From: Alcaligenaceae bacterium | GTDB lineage: Bacteria > Pseudomonadota > Gammaproteobacteria > Burkholderiales > Burkholderiaceae_B | DNA length: 64,000 nucleotides | Assembly: GCA_013416455.1 (NCBI GenBank) | Contig: JACCES010000001.1 | Coordinates: 186,001 to 250,000, forward strand | Direction: 5' to 3' | Shown: in pieces, positions 41,779 to 52,489 of the stretch | Layout of the letters: the number at the start of each line of letters is the position of its first letter | Numbering within the stretch: the stretch's first letter is position 1 | Translations under genes and position numbers: made by a program | Notes under the pieces: model-generated | Database searches by the model: none | What the model was told of the DNA's origin: nothing | What the model saw: the letters and a program-made list of their open reading frames with translations, nothing else

Positions 41779-43452
41779 ATGATCATCCTCAAGAACGTGA
41801 CCTTGCGTCGCGGCAGTAAAATATTGCTCGACAAAACCTCTGTCACGCTCAATCCTGGTGAGAAGGTGGGTTTGGTGGGCCGCAATGGCGCGGGCAAGTC
41901 ATCGTTATTCGCAGTGCTCAATGGGACACTGCACGAGGATGGCGGCGAGTTCTCCATGCCAGCGCAGTGGCGCATATCGCAGGTGACGCAGGACATGCCG
42001 GAAACCGGGCAAAGCGCGACGGATTTCGTGGTGGAGGGCGACACCCTCTTGCTGGCGGCGCAAACCGAAGTTGCCGCATCCGAAGCCAGCGATGATGGCA
42101 TGCGCATGGCCCACGCCTATATGGCATTGCACGACGCGGGCGCCCACGATGCTCCCTCGCGGGCGCAGGCACTCATTCTGGGGCTCGGCTTCAGTGTGGC
42201 CGAGCTCGACAGGCCGGTAAACAGTTTCTCGGGCGGATGGCGCATGCGCCTGCAATTGGCGCGTGCGCTGATGTGTCCGTCGGATTTGCTGTTGCTGGAC
42301 GAGCCGACCAATCACCTGGATCTGGACGCCCTGGTGTGGCTGGAAGCCTGGCTCAAGAATTATGCCGGCACGATGGTGGTGATAAGCCATGACCGGGAAT
42401 TTCTGGATGCCGTCACCGGTGTCACGCTCCATATCGACCGTGGCAAACTGGTGCGCTATGGCGGCAATTACAGCAAGTTCGAAGACATGCGGGCCGAACA
42501 AATGGTGCTGCAACAGGCCGCGCACGCCAAGCAGCAGGAAAAGGTGGCGCACCTGCAAAAATTCATTGACCGCTTCAAGGCGAAAGCCAGCAAGGCCAAG
42601 CAGGCGCAAAGCCGTGTCAAGGCACTTGAGCGCATGGAGAAGATTGCGCCCCTCCTGGCCGACGCCGAGTTCCAGTTCGAATTCAAGGAACCATTCAGCC
42701 TGCCCAACCCCATGCTATCGATGTCGGAGGCCAGTTTCGGTTATCCGCCGTCCGAAGATGCGCTGGCCGGCGCAAAGCCTACCGTCATCGTGCACAACAT
42801 CAATCGTTCTGTCCTGGCAGGGCAGCGCATCGGCATTCTTGGCGCCAATGGGCAAGGCAAGTCGACGCTGGTGAAAACCATTGCCGGCGCATTGCAACCG
42901 ATCGCCGGTGAAATCATCACCGGGAAAGGCTTGAACATCGGTTATTTTTCGCAGCAGGAACTGGATGTCCTGCGGCCTGCCGACAATCCGCTGGAGCACA
43001 TGATGCGCCTGGTACGGGACACGCCAGCCAGTGTGCGCCCCGGTGCCATGGATTGCCGTGAACAAGGGCTGCGCAATTTTCTGGGCACTTTCAATTTCAG
43101 CGGCGACATGGTCGAGCAGCCCGTCGGCCGCATGAGCGGAGGCGAAAAAGCGCGCCTGGTCCTGTGCATGATAGTCTGGCAGCGCCCCAATTTGCTGCTG
43201 CTCGACGAACCCACCAATCATCTGGATCTGGCTACCCGGGAGGCCCTGAGTGTTGCCTTGAATGAGTTTGAAGGTTCGGTGATGCTGGTCAGTCACGACC
43301 GCGCTTTGCTGCGTTCCGCCTGCGATGAATTCTGGCTGGTGTCGCGCGGCGGCATAAAAGACCTCGAAGGCGACCTGGACGATTACCAGGTCTACCTGCT
43401 GGAAGAAGCCAAGCGTCAGCGGGAAGCCGCATTGTCCCGGCGCGCCGCCTGA
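41779..43452 (+). CDS. ABC-F family ATPase (YheS-like)
   Basis: A 557-residue cytosolic protein with two ATP-binding cassettes and no membrane part. The first has GRNGAGKSS (about 34-42) and FSGGWRMRLQLA with LLLLDEPTNHLDL; the second has GANGQGKST and MSGGEKARLVL with the same DEPTNHLDL. A charged linker rich in Lys/Gln (about 235-285) is the ribosome-contacting P-site linker. ABC-F proteins bind the ribosomal E site and rescue stalled or drug-blocked translation. ATG 41779 begins MIILKNVTLRRGSKIL. Confidence 0.94.
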   Translation: MIILKNVTLRRGSKILLDKTSVTLNPGEKVGLVGRNGAGKSSLFAVLNGTLHEDGGEFSMPAQWRISQVTQDMPETGQSATDFVVEGDTLLLAAQTEVAASEASDDGMRMAHAYMALHDAGAHDAPSRAQALILGLGFSVAELDRPVNSFSGGWRMRLQLARALMCPSDLLLLDEPTNHLDLDALVWLEAWLKNYAGTMVVISHDREFLDAVTGVTLHIDRGKLVRYGGNYSKFEDMRAEQMVLQQAAHAKQQEKVAHLQKFIDRFKAKASKAKQAQSRVKALERMEKIAPLLADAEFQFEFKEPFSLPNPMLSMSEASFGYPPSEDALAGAKPTVIVHNINRSVLAGQRIGILGANGQGKSTLVKTIAGALQPIAGEIITGKGLNIGYFSQQELDVLRPADNPLEHMMRLVRDTPASVRPGAMDCREQGLRNFLGTFNFSGDMVEQPVGRMSGGEKARLVLCMIVWQRPNLLLLDEPTNHLDLATREALSVALNEFEGSVMLVSHDRALLRSACDEFWLVSRGGIKDLEGDLDDYQVYLLEEAKRQREAALSRRAA

Positions 43453-43868
43453 TCGGGCGAGCTATCGAACCAACCCGACCCCTGCCGCGGCTGTTTCAAG
43501 CCTCCTGACGCGGGTGTTGACGTTGAGCTTTCCGTCGGCCGATGAACACCGAGTTCTCATTGGCCGGAAAGGTCAATCCTGCCCTCATCCGTCATGTCTG
43601 GATGAGCAAGATGGCCTGGGCAGTGGCCGGAAGTGGTTCCAGGCGGCGGTGGCCAATCGACGATAGTGCTGTTTCACCGCCGATCGACAGGCACCAGTCA
43701 TGCGGTGGAACGACGAAGAAGCCTCGCGGTTCGGCGATGCCGGCAAAATGCCCGTGCGTATGCTGCCATGGACCCGTCGGATGAAGAAAGATGCGCTGAA
43801 GGCTTGGGAACACTGTATGCTGAGTCGTGCATCTCGCATTCATCGTCAGTCGTTCAGGGAGTCCCATC
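43453..43868. other. 416-base interval without a supported gene
   Basis: Open frames on both strands are short, have no ribosome site and do not resemble known proteins. I see no repeat, tRNA or clear terminator. It may include the control region of the small gene at 43869. Confidence 0.5.
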
Positions 43869-44003
43869 ATGGCCAAAGGTCAAGTACGTGGCAATAGAGA
43901 AGCCAAGAAACCCAAGCAGCCGCCCAAACCCGCTGCCCCGGCATCAGGTTTCGGCACAATCCCCGAAAAGGGGAGCCGCCAATCGGACCCAAAACGAAAG
44001 TAG
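43869..44003 (+). CDS. Very small basic protein (44 residues)
   Basis: A 44-codon gene encoding MAKGQVRGNREAKKPKQPPK and a further 24 residues ending SDPKRK. It is Lys/Pro/Gln-rich and probably unstructured. Proteins with a MAKGQ-RGNREAKKPKQ start are common small hypothetical proteins in Proteobacteria (recalled, not checked). AGGGAG (43856-43861) lies seven bases before the ATG. Its end overlaps, in another frame, a stretch that looks like the missing N-terminus of the glucan synthase. Confidence 0.75.
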   Translation: MAKGQVRGNREAKKPKQPPKPAAPASGFGTIPEKGSRQSDPKRK

Positions 44004-44101
44004 CGCGGTCATCGCCCTGGAGCGATAAGCTCCCGGTAAGGCACGAACTTTTCGGCATCGAGCGGCTCGGGCAGCACGCCCGCGGCCTGGCGGCCTCGCA
44101 G

Positions 44102-47100
44102 GTGGTCACACCGCGGCCATTGCGCGTCCAGCCCCTGCGGAAACGTCTGGATGACAATGCCGCCACCCTCCTGGCGGCTTACCGTGCCAGTGCGGCGGAG
44201 CTCGAAGACGGTCGCGGCATCGAGCCGGCCGCAGAGTGGCTGCTCGACAATTACCATGTCGTTGAGGATCAGATACGGCAGATCCGCAACGACCTGCCAC
44301 CCGGTTTCTATCGCCAATTACCCAAGCTTGCCGACGGCCCGCTTGCCGGTTATCCGCGCGTACTCGGAGTGGCGTGGGCTTTCGTTGCCCATACCGATAG
44401 CAATTTCGAGCCCGAGACATTGCGCCGGTTCGTTTCTGCATACCAGTCCGTGCAGCCGCTCACTATTGGAGAGCTGTGGGCGGTGGCCATTACCTTGCGT
44501 ATCGTCCTGGTTGAGAATCTGCGGCGTCTGGCCGATGAGATCAGTGCGGGCCGCAAGGCGCGCAGCGAGGCCGACGAACTGGCCGACAGCCTGCTGCAAG
44601 CAGGCGCGGCGCGCACCGCGCTGGAGCTGGATGCGAAGACACGATCGCAGGACCCGCTTTCCGAGATGTTCACGGCGCAGTTGAGCAAGCGATTGCGCGA
44701 CCAGGATCCGCGGGAAACCCCGGGCCTCGAATGGCTGCAAGAACAGTTGGCAAGGTTGGGTCGTCCGTTGCAAGAGGTGGTGCAGCAGGCGCAACAGCGG
44801 CAAGGCGCATCCAATGTGAGTGTGCGTAACGTCATCACCAGCATGCGCCTGATCTCCGACATGGATTGGGCCGACTGGTTCGAAAGCGTAAGCCTGGTCG
44901 ATGCCCACTTGCGGGAGGGGAGTGCGTTCGGGGACATGGATTTTGCGACGCGGGACCTGTACCGCAAGGAAATCCAGCATCTGGCGCGCGGCGCCCAAAT
45001 GAGTGAACTGGAGGTGGCGCAGGAAGCCCTGAGCGCCGCCGAATCCGCCGTCCTGGCGGCGGATGACAATGACAGGGAGCGTGTCGGCGATCCCGGCTAC
45101 CATCTCATTGCGCAGGGCCGTCTGGCGTTCGAGGCGCGGATAGCTTATTCAGCGCCGTGGCGGTTGCGCCTGAACCGCGTCGTGGTGGATAGCGGTATTG
45201 CCGGCTATGTCGGCACCATCCTGAGTGTGAGCGGGGCATTGGCCTGGTCCGCTTCGTGGGTTTTGTGGTCGCCCGGTATCGCGGTAGCCTGGGTGGCACT
45301 CTTTCTGTTTCTGGCGCTGTTCCCCTTCACTGAATTGGCCGGCGCGCTCCTGAACCGGGTCATTACCTGGAACTTTGGCGCTTCGGTTCTGCCGGGCCTG
45401 GACTTGACCGGCAAAGTGACGGAGAAACACCGCACTCTGGTCGCGGTGCCCACCTTGCTGACGAGTGATGCGGAGTTGCTGGCGCATATCGAGCAGCTGG
45501 AAGTGCATTATCTGTCCGGATCGGGCGGCGACTTGATCTACGCCCTGCTGACGGATGGTCTGGATGCGGAAAGCGAAGTCATGCCGAGCGACGCATCCAT
45601 GCTGGCCGCGGGCGCCGCGGCCATTGCCGGGCTCAATCAGGCGCATGGCCCGGCCCCTGGTGGCGGCAGCCGCTTTCTGTTGTTGCATCGCCGTAGGCTC
45701 TATAACCCTGTTGAAGGCAAGTGGATGGGCTGGGAGCGCAAGCGCGGCAAGCTGCACGAGTTGAACCGGCTGCTGCGTGCCGACAAGGAAACCAGCTATG
45801 TGTCCATTCCGGGGCTGTGCCAGCAGTTGCCCGACAAGGTGCGCTATGTGCTTACGCTGGACGCCGATACGCGCCTGCCCAGGGATGCGGCCCAGAAGCT
45901 CATTGGGAAGATGGCGCATCCGCTGAACCGGCCCGTGTTCGATGCGGTCCTCCAGCGGATCGTCGAGGGACACGCTATTCTTCAGCCCAGGGTTACGCCT
46001 TCGCTGCCGCTGCATCGCGAAGGCTCCGTGTATCAGCGGTTGTTCTCCAGTCCGGCCGGCCTGGATCCCTATGCAGCAGCTGTTTCCGACGTCTACCAGG
46101 ACCTCTTCGGTGAAGGTTCCTATACCGGCAAGGGCATTTACGATATCGATGCGTTCGAGGCCGCCCTGGCCGGGCGTGTTCCCGAGAACGCCATGCTGAG
46201 CCATGATTTGTTCGAAGGCGTGTTCGCGCGGGCGGGGCTGGCTTCCGACGTAGAGGTGGTCGAGGAGTTTCCCCCCCGCTATGATGTGGCGGCCAAGCGA
46301 ACGCATCGCTGGACCCGCGGCGACTGGCAATTGCTGCCATGGCTGTTCGGGCGCCCTGCGGGCAATCGTGCCGTGCCCTCGGTGGGCCGCGCCAAGATGC
46401 TGGATAATCTGCGCCGATCATTGCTGGCGCCGGCCACCTTCCTGGCGCTGTGGGCGGGCTGGATGCTGCCCATGCCTTCCGCGCTGTTCGCCACATCGTT
46501 CATCGCAGCATGCGTGGTCATTCCCGCCATTCTGCCTGCATTCAGTTTTGCGCTGTCCCGGCGTGGCGCCGTGCTGCTGCGCAACCGCTTGATACTCTTC
46601 GCGCAGGACCTGTATCTGGCGGGTGGGCAGATCATCGCATCGTTCACCTTCCTGGCCGATGGAGCATGGAAGATGACGGATGCAATTGCCCGAACGCTGC
46701 TGCGGCTCTTCGTCACGCGCCGCCATCTCCTGGAGTGGACGACGGCGGCGCAGTCGGCTGGCGGGTCGCTGCCGGGCATGGCGGGCTTCTATCGCATGAT
46801 GTGGCAAAGCGTTGTTCTTGTGCTGGCGGCGGCCGGCGGCATGTTGCTCGTCCAAGCCGCCTCCTGGCCGCTGGTCCTGCCCTTTGCAGTGCTTTGGCTT
46901 TCCGCGCCGGCCTGCGCGTGGTGGGTAAGCAGGCCGCGCGCGCTGGCTCCCAAGCTGCGTATTTCGGCCTCGACGGCCGTGTCGCTGCGGCGCACCGCCC
47001 GCCAGACATGGCGATTCTTTGAAACCTTCGTCACGGCGGACGATCACATGCTGCCGCCGGACAATTTCCAGGAAACCCCCAAGCCGGTGGTGGCGCGGCG

Positions 47101-50100
47101 AACCTCGCCCACCAATATGGGGCTGTATCTGCTGTCGGCCGTAGCCGCACGTGACTTCGGATGGATCGGTACGGAACGCTGCGTAGCACGGCTGGAAGAC
47201 ACCCTCGCCACTATGCGCCTGCTGAAGAAATACAACGGGCACTTCTTCAACTGGTACGCCACCAACGACCTGCGTGTGCTGCATCCCGCCTATGTGTCGT
47301 CGGTCGATAGCGGCAACCTCGCCGGTCACCTGATCGCCGTGGCGATTTCCTGCGAGGAATGGATAGACAATTTCATTGGCTCCAATACACGTTCCGGGCT
47401 GGAGGACAACCTTGCTTTGGCGCGTGATGCCTTGTCCGCCCTGGCTGTGTCCGGCGATGTACGCTTGCAGCCGTTGACAGCCACGCTCGATGAGATGGAT
47501 ACCCTGCTCAGTAGCTACCAGGATATTGTGTCGTTGCTGCCGGTGCTCAGGCGGCTTGCGGACAAGGCCGCGGGGGCGGCGCAGGCCCTGGCGCCCGCGG
47601 AGGACGAAAGCTATGGTTCCGATCTGTCCTTCTGGACACGGGCCCTGTCCACCGCGGTGCGAGCTCATTGCGATGACAGGAATGCGGCTGACCAATCTGC
47701 GCAGCTGCTCAATGCACGTTTGCGGAATGTGGCCGATACAGCGCGCGAGATGGCCATGGCCATGGATTTCGCTTTTCTGCTGGACCCTGAGCGCAAGCTG
47801 CTTTCCATTGGATATTCGCTGGTCGAAAACATGCTGGATACAAGCTGCTACGACCTGCTCGCATCAGAATCACGCCTGGCCAGTTTCTTCGCCATTGCAA
47901 AGGGCGATGTGCCCACCCTGCATTGGATGCGCCTGGGCCGGACATCGACGCCCATCGGCCATGGTTCTGCGCTGATCTCGTGGTCGGGGTCGATGTTCGA
48001 GTACCTGATGCCTTCCCTCATATTGCGCGCACCGGTAGGCAGCCTGCTGGAGCAGACCAACCGGCTGGTTGTGCAACGCCAGCGTCAGTATGCGGCAGGG
48101 TCCGGTATTCCCTGGGGATTCTCGGAATCTTCCTATAACGCGCGGGATATTGCCTTTACCTATCAGTACGGGAATTTTGGGGTGCCCGGCCTGGGCTTGA
48201 AGCGTGGGCTGTCGGAAGACCGCGTTGTGGCGCCATACGCCACCGCTCTGGCTGCCATGGTGGATCCTGAGGAAGCGCGTGACAACTTCCGGCACCTGAA
48301 GCAATTGGGGGCCGAAGGTCGATATGGCTTTCTTGAAGCGCTTGACTTCACGCCCTCGCGGCTACGCGAGGATCAGGCGCTGGCGCTGGTGCGAAGCTAC
48401 ATGGCGCATCATCAGGGCATGACCATCGTCGCCATAGCCAATGCGGTGCTCGATGGGCTGGTTCGGGCGCGCTTCCATCGCGAGCCCATGATTCAGGCCT
48501 GCGAGCTTCTGCTTCAGGAGCGCGTGCCCCGCGATGTGGCTGTGGCCCATCCTCGTGCCGAGGAAGTCCATGCCGCCGCTGTCACGGCCGATATCGGGTC
48601 GGTGACCACGCGCCGCTTCGAGGACCTTCCCGCCGGCCCGCCCCACACCCATTTATTGTCCAACGGCCGCTATACCGTCATGCTGACCACGGTGGGTGGA
48701 GGGTACAGCCGGTGGCGCGATATTGCCGTAACGCGGTGGCGAGGGGATGCCACGCGGGATGATTGCGGTTCCTATCTGTTCCTGCGTGACATCCAGCGCG
48801 GCGCGACCTGGTCATGCACCCCGCAGTCCGACTGGGTTGGCCTTCCGCAGATACAGGTGGATTTTTCCGAAGACAGGGCAGATTTCATGCGCCGTGACAG
48901 TACGCTGGTCACGATGACGCAGGTGCTGGTATCGGGTGAAGATGATGGGGAAGTACGTCGCGTATCGTTGGTGAACAGCGGGCGCCGGGCGCGCGAGATC
49001 GAGCTGACTTCCTACGCCGAGCTAGTGCTGGCTCCGCCTGCCGCCGACCGGGCCCACCCCGCATTCTCAAAAATGTTCGTGGTGACTGAGTTTCTGCCGG
49101 AGTTCGGTGCCTTGGTCGCGACCCGGCGTCCTCGATCCGCGGATGAGCCGCGAGTCTGGGCAGCGCATTTCGCGGTGCTTGAGGGAGAGGCGCTTGCCCC
49201 GCTACAGTACGAGACAGACCGCGCGCGCTTCCTCGGCAGGGGAAGCGAAGGATCGACGCCCGGCGTCGTCACCGAGGGGCGGCCGTTGTCCAATACGGTC
49301 GGAACGGTGCTGGACCCGGTGTTTTCGCTCAGGCATAGCGTGCGGATCGCACCGGGCAAGGCTGCGCGCGTCTCGTTCTGGACGGTGGTGGCGGAGACAA
49401 GAGAAGCACTGTTGGATCTTGTGGACAAGCACCATGACCGCAGCGCCTTCGAGCGCGCTAGGACATTGGCATGGACGCAGGCGCAGGTTCAATTGCTGCA
49501 TCTCGGGATACAGGCCGAAGAGGCTGCGGCTTTTCAGAGACTGGCTGCGCCGCTGCTGTATCCGGATTCCCGATTCAGGGCGCCCTCGGCGGCCATCGTT
49601 CGCGGCGCCGGCAGCCAGTCTGGACTCTGGCCGCACGGGATATCGGGAGACCTGCCCATTGTGTTGCTTCGGATCGATGATGAGCAGGATATGGCGCTGG
49701 CCAGGCAGCTGCTGCGCGCGCATGAGTACTGGCGCATGAAACAGCTGGCGGTCGATCTGGTCATCATGAACGAGCGTGCTTCTTCGTATATCCAGAACCT
49801 GCAGAACGCCATCGATACCGCCGTACGCAGCGGCCAGGCGCGGCCCCGCTTCGGCAATGAGCTGGCAAAAGGCGCGGTTTATACGCTGCGCGCGGATCTC
49901 ATGACCGCGCAGGCACGAGAACTGATCCAGTCGGCGGCCGATATCGTGCTGCTTGCGCGCCACGGGCCGGTGGCGGACCAGCTTGCCCGCATTGCCGAGG
50001 CCTCGCCGCGTTTGAAGGCTGCATCGTTTCCCATGCCGGCAGTGTCGGGGGCGGCGCTCCAGAGCGTGCCATCGCGTCCGGAACTGGAGTACTTCAACGG

Positions 50101-52489
50101 ATTGGGCGGTTTCGATCAGGAAGGCAAGGAGTATGTGGTTTGTCTGGAAAGCGGCTTGAACACGCCGGCCCCATGGATCAATGTCATTGCGAACCCGCAT
50201 TTCGGATTTCAGGTTTCCGCCGAGGGCAGCGGCTACACCTGGGCCGAGAACAGCAGGGAAAACCAGCTGACGCCCTGGTCCAATGATCCCGTCAAGGATC
50301 CGCCTGGTGAGGCGTTCTATATCCGCGATGAAGCGGGTGGCGATTTCTGGAGCCCAACTGCTGCGCCCATACGCGGTCAGGCGCCGTACATTGCCCGACA
50401 TGGCTTTGGCTACAGTCGCTTCGAGCACCGGCATGGCGATATCTACAGCGAACTGCTGCAGTATGTGCCGCTGCAGGACCCCATCAAGATATCCCGGCTT
50501 ACGCTCGTCAATCATTCCGGCCGGCGCCGCAGGCTTTCCCTGACTGCCTACGTGGAATGGGTACTGGGGGCGTCGCGCAGCACTTCGGCCCGATTCCTGA
50601 TCAGCCATATGGATGACGCCACGGGGGCGATGTTTGCCCGCAATCCGTGGAGCCTGGATTTTGGACGGCGCACAGCCTTTGCCGACCTGCGTGGCCGCCA
50701 GACCTCGTGGACGGCCGATCGGCGCGAGTTTCTGGGCGACAACGGCGAACTGTCCATGCCTGGCGCACTGCTGGCGGGAGCCGAGGCGTTGTCGGGCCGC
50801 TGCGGCGCGGCGCTCGACCCTTGTTCGGCACTACGCTGCGTCGTTGAACTTGAGCCGGGCGAGTCGGTGGAAATCGTTTCCTTCCTGGGGCAGTGCGGCT
50901 CGGCCGACGAGGCCAGTGCGTTGCTGGCGCGTTATCGCGATATCGATCTGGATGAGGTGCTCGATGGCGTGATGTCGTATTGGAAAAGAATGCTGGGCAC
51001 CATACAAGTCAAGACGCCTGATCGCGCCATGGACATTCTGTTGAACGGCTGGCTGCTTTACCAGACCATGGCATGCCGGATCTGGGCCCGATCCGCCTTT
51101 TACCAGGCTAGCGGTGCGTATGGGTTCCGGGATCAGCTGCAGGACAGCATGGCGCTCACATTCGCCATGCCCGAGATCGCCCGTGAGCAATTGCTGCGCG
51201 CGGCGTCCCGCCAGTTCGTCGAGGGCGATGTGCAGCACTGGTGGCTGCCGCATTCGGGACGAGGCGTACGCACCCGTATATCGGATGACAGAGTCTGGCT
51301 GGCCTATGTGGCCGCCCATTATGTCCTGCGTTGCGGTGACGAGGCGGTGCTCGATGAACGGGTGGCCTTTCTGGAAGGGCCTGCGTTGAGCGAAGCGGAG
51401 CACGATGCCTTCTTCCAGCCCACGCTGGCGGATGAGGCCGCCACTTTGTTCGAGCATTGCGCGCGAGGTTTGGACCAGTGCGTGGCATTGACCGGAGAGC
51501 ACGGCTTGCCTTTGATCGGGACCGGCGACTGGAACGATGGCATGAGCCGGGTAGGCGAGGCCGGACGGGGTGAAAGCGTGTGGCTGGGCTGGTTGTTTTT
51601 GCGGACCGTCGGAATGTTCGAACCCATGGCTCGCGACCGCGACCCGGGCCGGGCGGCGCGGTGGCTCGTGCATGCCGATCGCTTGCGCGCGGCAATCGAA
51701 AACCACGCTTGGGATGGTGAATGGTATCGGCGCGCGACTTTCGATGATGGCAGCTGGCTGGGGTCCAGCGACAATCAAGAATGCAGGATCGATTCCATTG
51801 CCCAATCATGGGCGGTGCTGTCCGGCGCTGCGCGGCCGGAGCGCGCCGGCCTGGCCATGGACAGCCTTGGAAAGCATCTCATCTCGCATGAGGATGGTGT
51901 AGCGCGGTTGTTCACCCCGCCCTTCGATCGCATCGAACAGGATCCTGGCTATATCAGGGGGTATCCGCCCGGCCTGCGCGAAAACGGCGGCCAGTATACC
52001 CACGCGGCGCTCTGGGCGGTCCTGGCCTACGCGAAGCTAGGAGACGGCGAGAAGGCGGCAGCCCTGTTTTCCCTGCTCAATCCCGTGAACCATGCACTCG
52101 ATATCGATGCTGCGAGGCGCTATAAAGTAGAGCCTTATGTGGTTGCGGCGGATGTTTATTCCGTCGCGCCGCACGTGGGGCGGGGCGGCTGGACCTGGTA
52201 TACCGGTTCGGCGGGCTGGATGTACAGCGCGGGCATCGAGGGCATTCTGGGCATCCGGCGCAGCGGTGACACGATAACGATGAGTCCATGCATTCCGGCC
52301 GCCTGGCCGGGCTTTGAAGTGTCTCTGTCGATCGGCGCCAGCCACTACTCGATCCGGGTGGACAACGCCTCGGCGCGCGGGGAGGGTGTTTCAGGGGCGA
52401 ACCTGGATGGCGCGGCATTGCCATGCAGGGATGGATGCGTGACGCTGCCGCTGGACGGCAAGCGACACAACGTGGTGGTCACGCTATAG
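44102..52489 (+). CDS. ndvB: Cyclic beta-1,2-glucan synthase
   Basis: A giant inner-membrane enzyme (2795 residues from the first usable start, GTG 44102) that makes periplasmic cyclic beta-1,2-glucans. The N-terminal half holds the GT84 glycosyltransferase domain with LTLDADTRLPRDAA near 582-595, between membrane segments at about 365-425 and 775-820, plus more at 900-945. A glycoamylase-like domain follows (GIPWGFSESSYNARD near 1335), then two GH94-type phosphorylase units, with GTGDWNDGMSRVG near 2473. The frame stays open upstream to 43898 and encodes family-like sequence (ELFGIERLGQHARGLAAS) but without ATG, GTG or TTG, so the real start is uncertain. Confidence 0.93.
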   Translation: MVTPRPLRVQPLRKRLDDNAATLLAAYRASAAELEDGRGIEPAAEWLLDNYHVVEDQIRQIRNDLPPGFYRQLPKLADGPLAGYPRVLGVAWAFVAHTDSNFEPETLRRFVSAYQSVQPLTIGELWAVAITLRIVLVENLRRLADEISAGRKARSEADELADSLLQAGAARTALELDAKTRSQDPLSEMFTAQLSKRLRDQDPRETPGLEWLQEQLARLGRPLQEVVQQAQQRQGASNVSVRNVITSMRLISDMDWADWFESVSLVDAHLREGSAFGDMDFATRDLYRKEIQHLARGAQMSELEVAQEALSAAESAVLAADDNDRERVGDPGYHLIAQGRLAFEARIAYSAPWRLRLNRVVVDSGIAGYVGTILSVSGALAWSASWVLWSPGIAVAWVALFLFLALFPFTELAGALLNRVITWNFGASVLPGLDLTGKVTEKHRTLVAVPTLLTSDAELLAHIEQLEVHYLSGSGGDLIYALLTDGLDAESEVMPSDASMLAAGAAAIAGLNQAHGPAPGGGSRFLLLHRRRLYNPVEGKWMGWERKRGKLHELNRLLRADKETSYVSIPGLCQQLPDKVRYVLTLDADTRLPRDAAQKLIGKMAHPLNRPVFDAVLQRIVEGHAILQPRVTPSLPLHREGSVYQRLFSSPAGLDPYAAAVSDVYQDLFGEGSYTGKGIYDIDAFEAALAGRVPENAMLSHDLFEGVFARAGLASDVEVVEEFPPRYDVAAKRTHRWTRGDWQLLPWLFGRPAGNRAVPSVGRAKMLDNLRRSLLAPATFLALWAGWMLPMPSALFATSFIAACVVIPAILPAFSFALSRRGAVLLRNRLILFAQDLYLAGGQIIASFTFLADGAWKMTDAIARTLLRLFVTRRHLLEWTTAAQSAGGSLPGMAGFYRMMWQSVVLVLAAAGGMLLVQAASWPLVLPFAVLWLSAPACAWWVSRPRALAPKLRISASTAVSLRRTARQTWRFFETFVTADDHMLPPDNFQETPKPVVARRTSPTNMGLYLLSAVAARDFGWIGTERCVARLEDTLATMRLLKKYNGHFFNWYATNDLRVLHPAYVSSVDSGNLAGHLIAVAISCEEWIDNFIGSNTRSGLEDNLALARDALSALAVSGDVRLQPLTATLDEMDTLLSSYQDIVSLLPVLRRLADKAAGAAQALAPAEDESYGSDLSFWTRALSTAVRAHCDDRNAADQSAQLLNARLRNVADTAREMAMAMDFAFLLDPERKLLSIGYSLVENMLDTSCYDLLASESRLASFFAIAKGDVPTLHWMRLGRTSTPIGHGSALISWSGSMFEYLMPSLILRAPVGSLLEQTNRLVVQRQRQYAAGSGIPWGFSESSYNARDIAFTYQYGNFGVPGLGLKRGLSEDRVVAPYATALAAMVDPEEARDNFRHLKQLGAEGRYGFLEALDFTPSRLREDQALALVRSYMAHHQGMTIVAIANAVLDGLVRARFHREPMIQACELLLQERVPRDVAVAHPRAEEVHAAAVTADIGSVTTRRFEDLPAGPPHTHLLSNGRYTVMLTTVGGGYSRWRDIAVTRWRGDATRDDCGSYLFLRDIQRGATWSCTPQSDWVGLPQIQVDFSEDRADFMRRDSTLVTMTQVLVSGEDDGEVRRVSLVNSGRRAREIELTSYAELVLAPPAADRAHPAFSKMFVVTEFLPEFGALVATRRPRSADEPRVWAAHFAVLEGEALAPLQYETDRARFLGRGSEGSTPGVVTEGRPLSNTVGTVLDPVFSLRHSVRIAPGKAARVSFWTVVAETREALLDLVDKHHDRSAFERARTLAWTQAQVQLLHLGIQAEEAAAFQRLAAPLLYPDSRFRAPSAAIVRGAGSQSGLWPHGISGDLPIVLLRIDDEQDMALARQLLRAHEYWRMKQLAVDLVIMNERASSYIQNLQNAIDTAVRSGQARPRFGNELAKGAVYTLRADLMTAQARELIQSAADIVLLARHGPVADQLARIAEASPRLKAASFPMPAVSGAALQSVPSRPELEYFNGLGGFDQEGKEYVVCLESGLNTPAPWINVIANPHFGFQVSAEGSGYTWAENSRENQLTPWSNDPVKDPPGEAFYIRDEAGGDFWSPTAAPIRGQAPYIARHGFGYSRFEHRHGDIYSELLQYVPLQDPIKISRLTLVNHSGRRRRLSLTAYVEWVLGASRSTSARFLISHMDDATGAMFARNPWSLDFGRRTAFADLRGRQTSWTADRREFLGDNGELSMPGALLAGAEALSGRCGAALDPCSALRCVVELEPGESVEIVSFLGQCGSADEASALLARYRDIDLDEVLDGVMSYWKRMLGTIQVKTPDRAMDILLNGWLLYQTMACRIWARSAFYQASGAYGFRDQLQDSMALTFAMPEIAREQLLRAASRQFVEGDVQHWWLPHSGRGVRTRISDDRVWLAYVAAHYVLRCGDEAVLDERVAFLEGPALSEAEHDAFFQPTLADEAATLFEHCARGLDQCVALTGEHGLPLIGTGDWNDGMSRVGEAGRGESVWLGWLFLRTVGMFEPMARDRDPGRAARWLVHADRLRAAIENHAWDGEWYRRATFDDGSWLGSSDNQECRIDSIAQSWAVLSGAARPERAGLAMDSLGKHLISHEDGVARLFTPPFDRIEQDPGYIRGYPPGLRENGGQYTHAALWAVLAYAKLGDGEKAAALFSLLNPVNHALDIDAARRYKVEPYVVAADVYSVAPHVGRGGWTWYTGSAGWMYSAGIEGILGIRRSGDTITMSPCIPAAWPGFEVSLSIGASHYSIRVDNASARGEGVSGANLDGAALPCRDGCVTLPLDGKRHNVVVTL

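Noticed and set aside
43453-43868. Possible genes of 65-95 codons on either strand
   Set aside because: No ribosome site, competing frames on both strands and no family resemblance.
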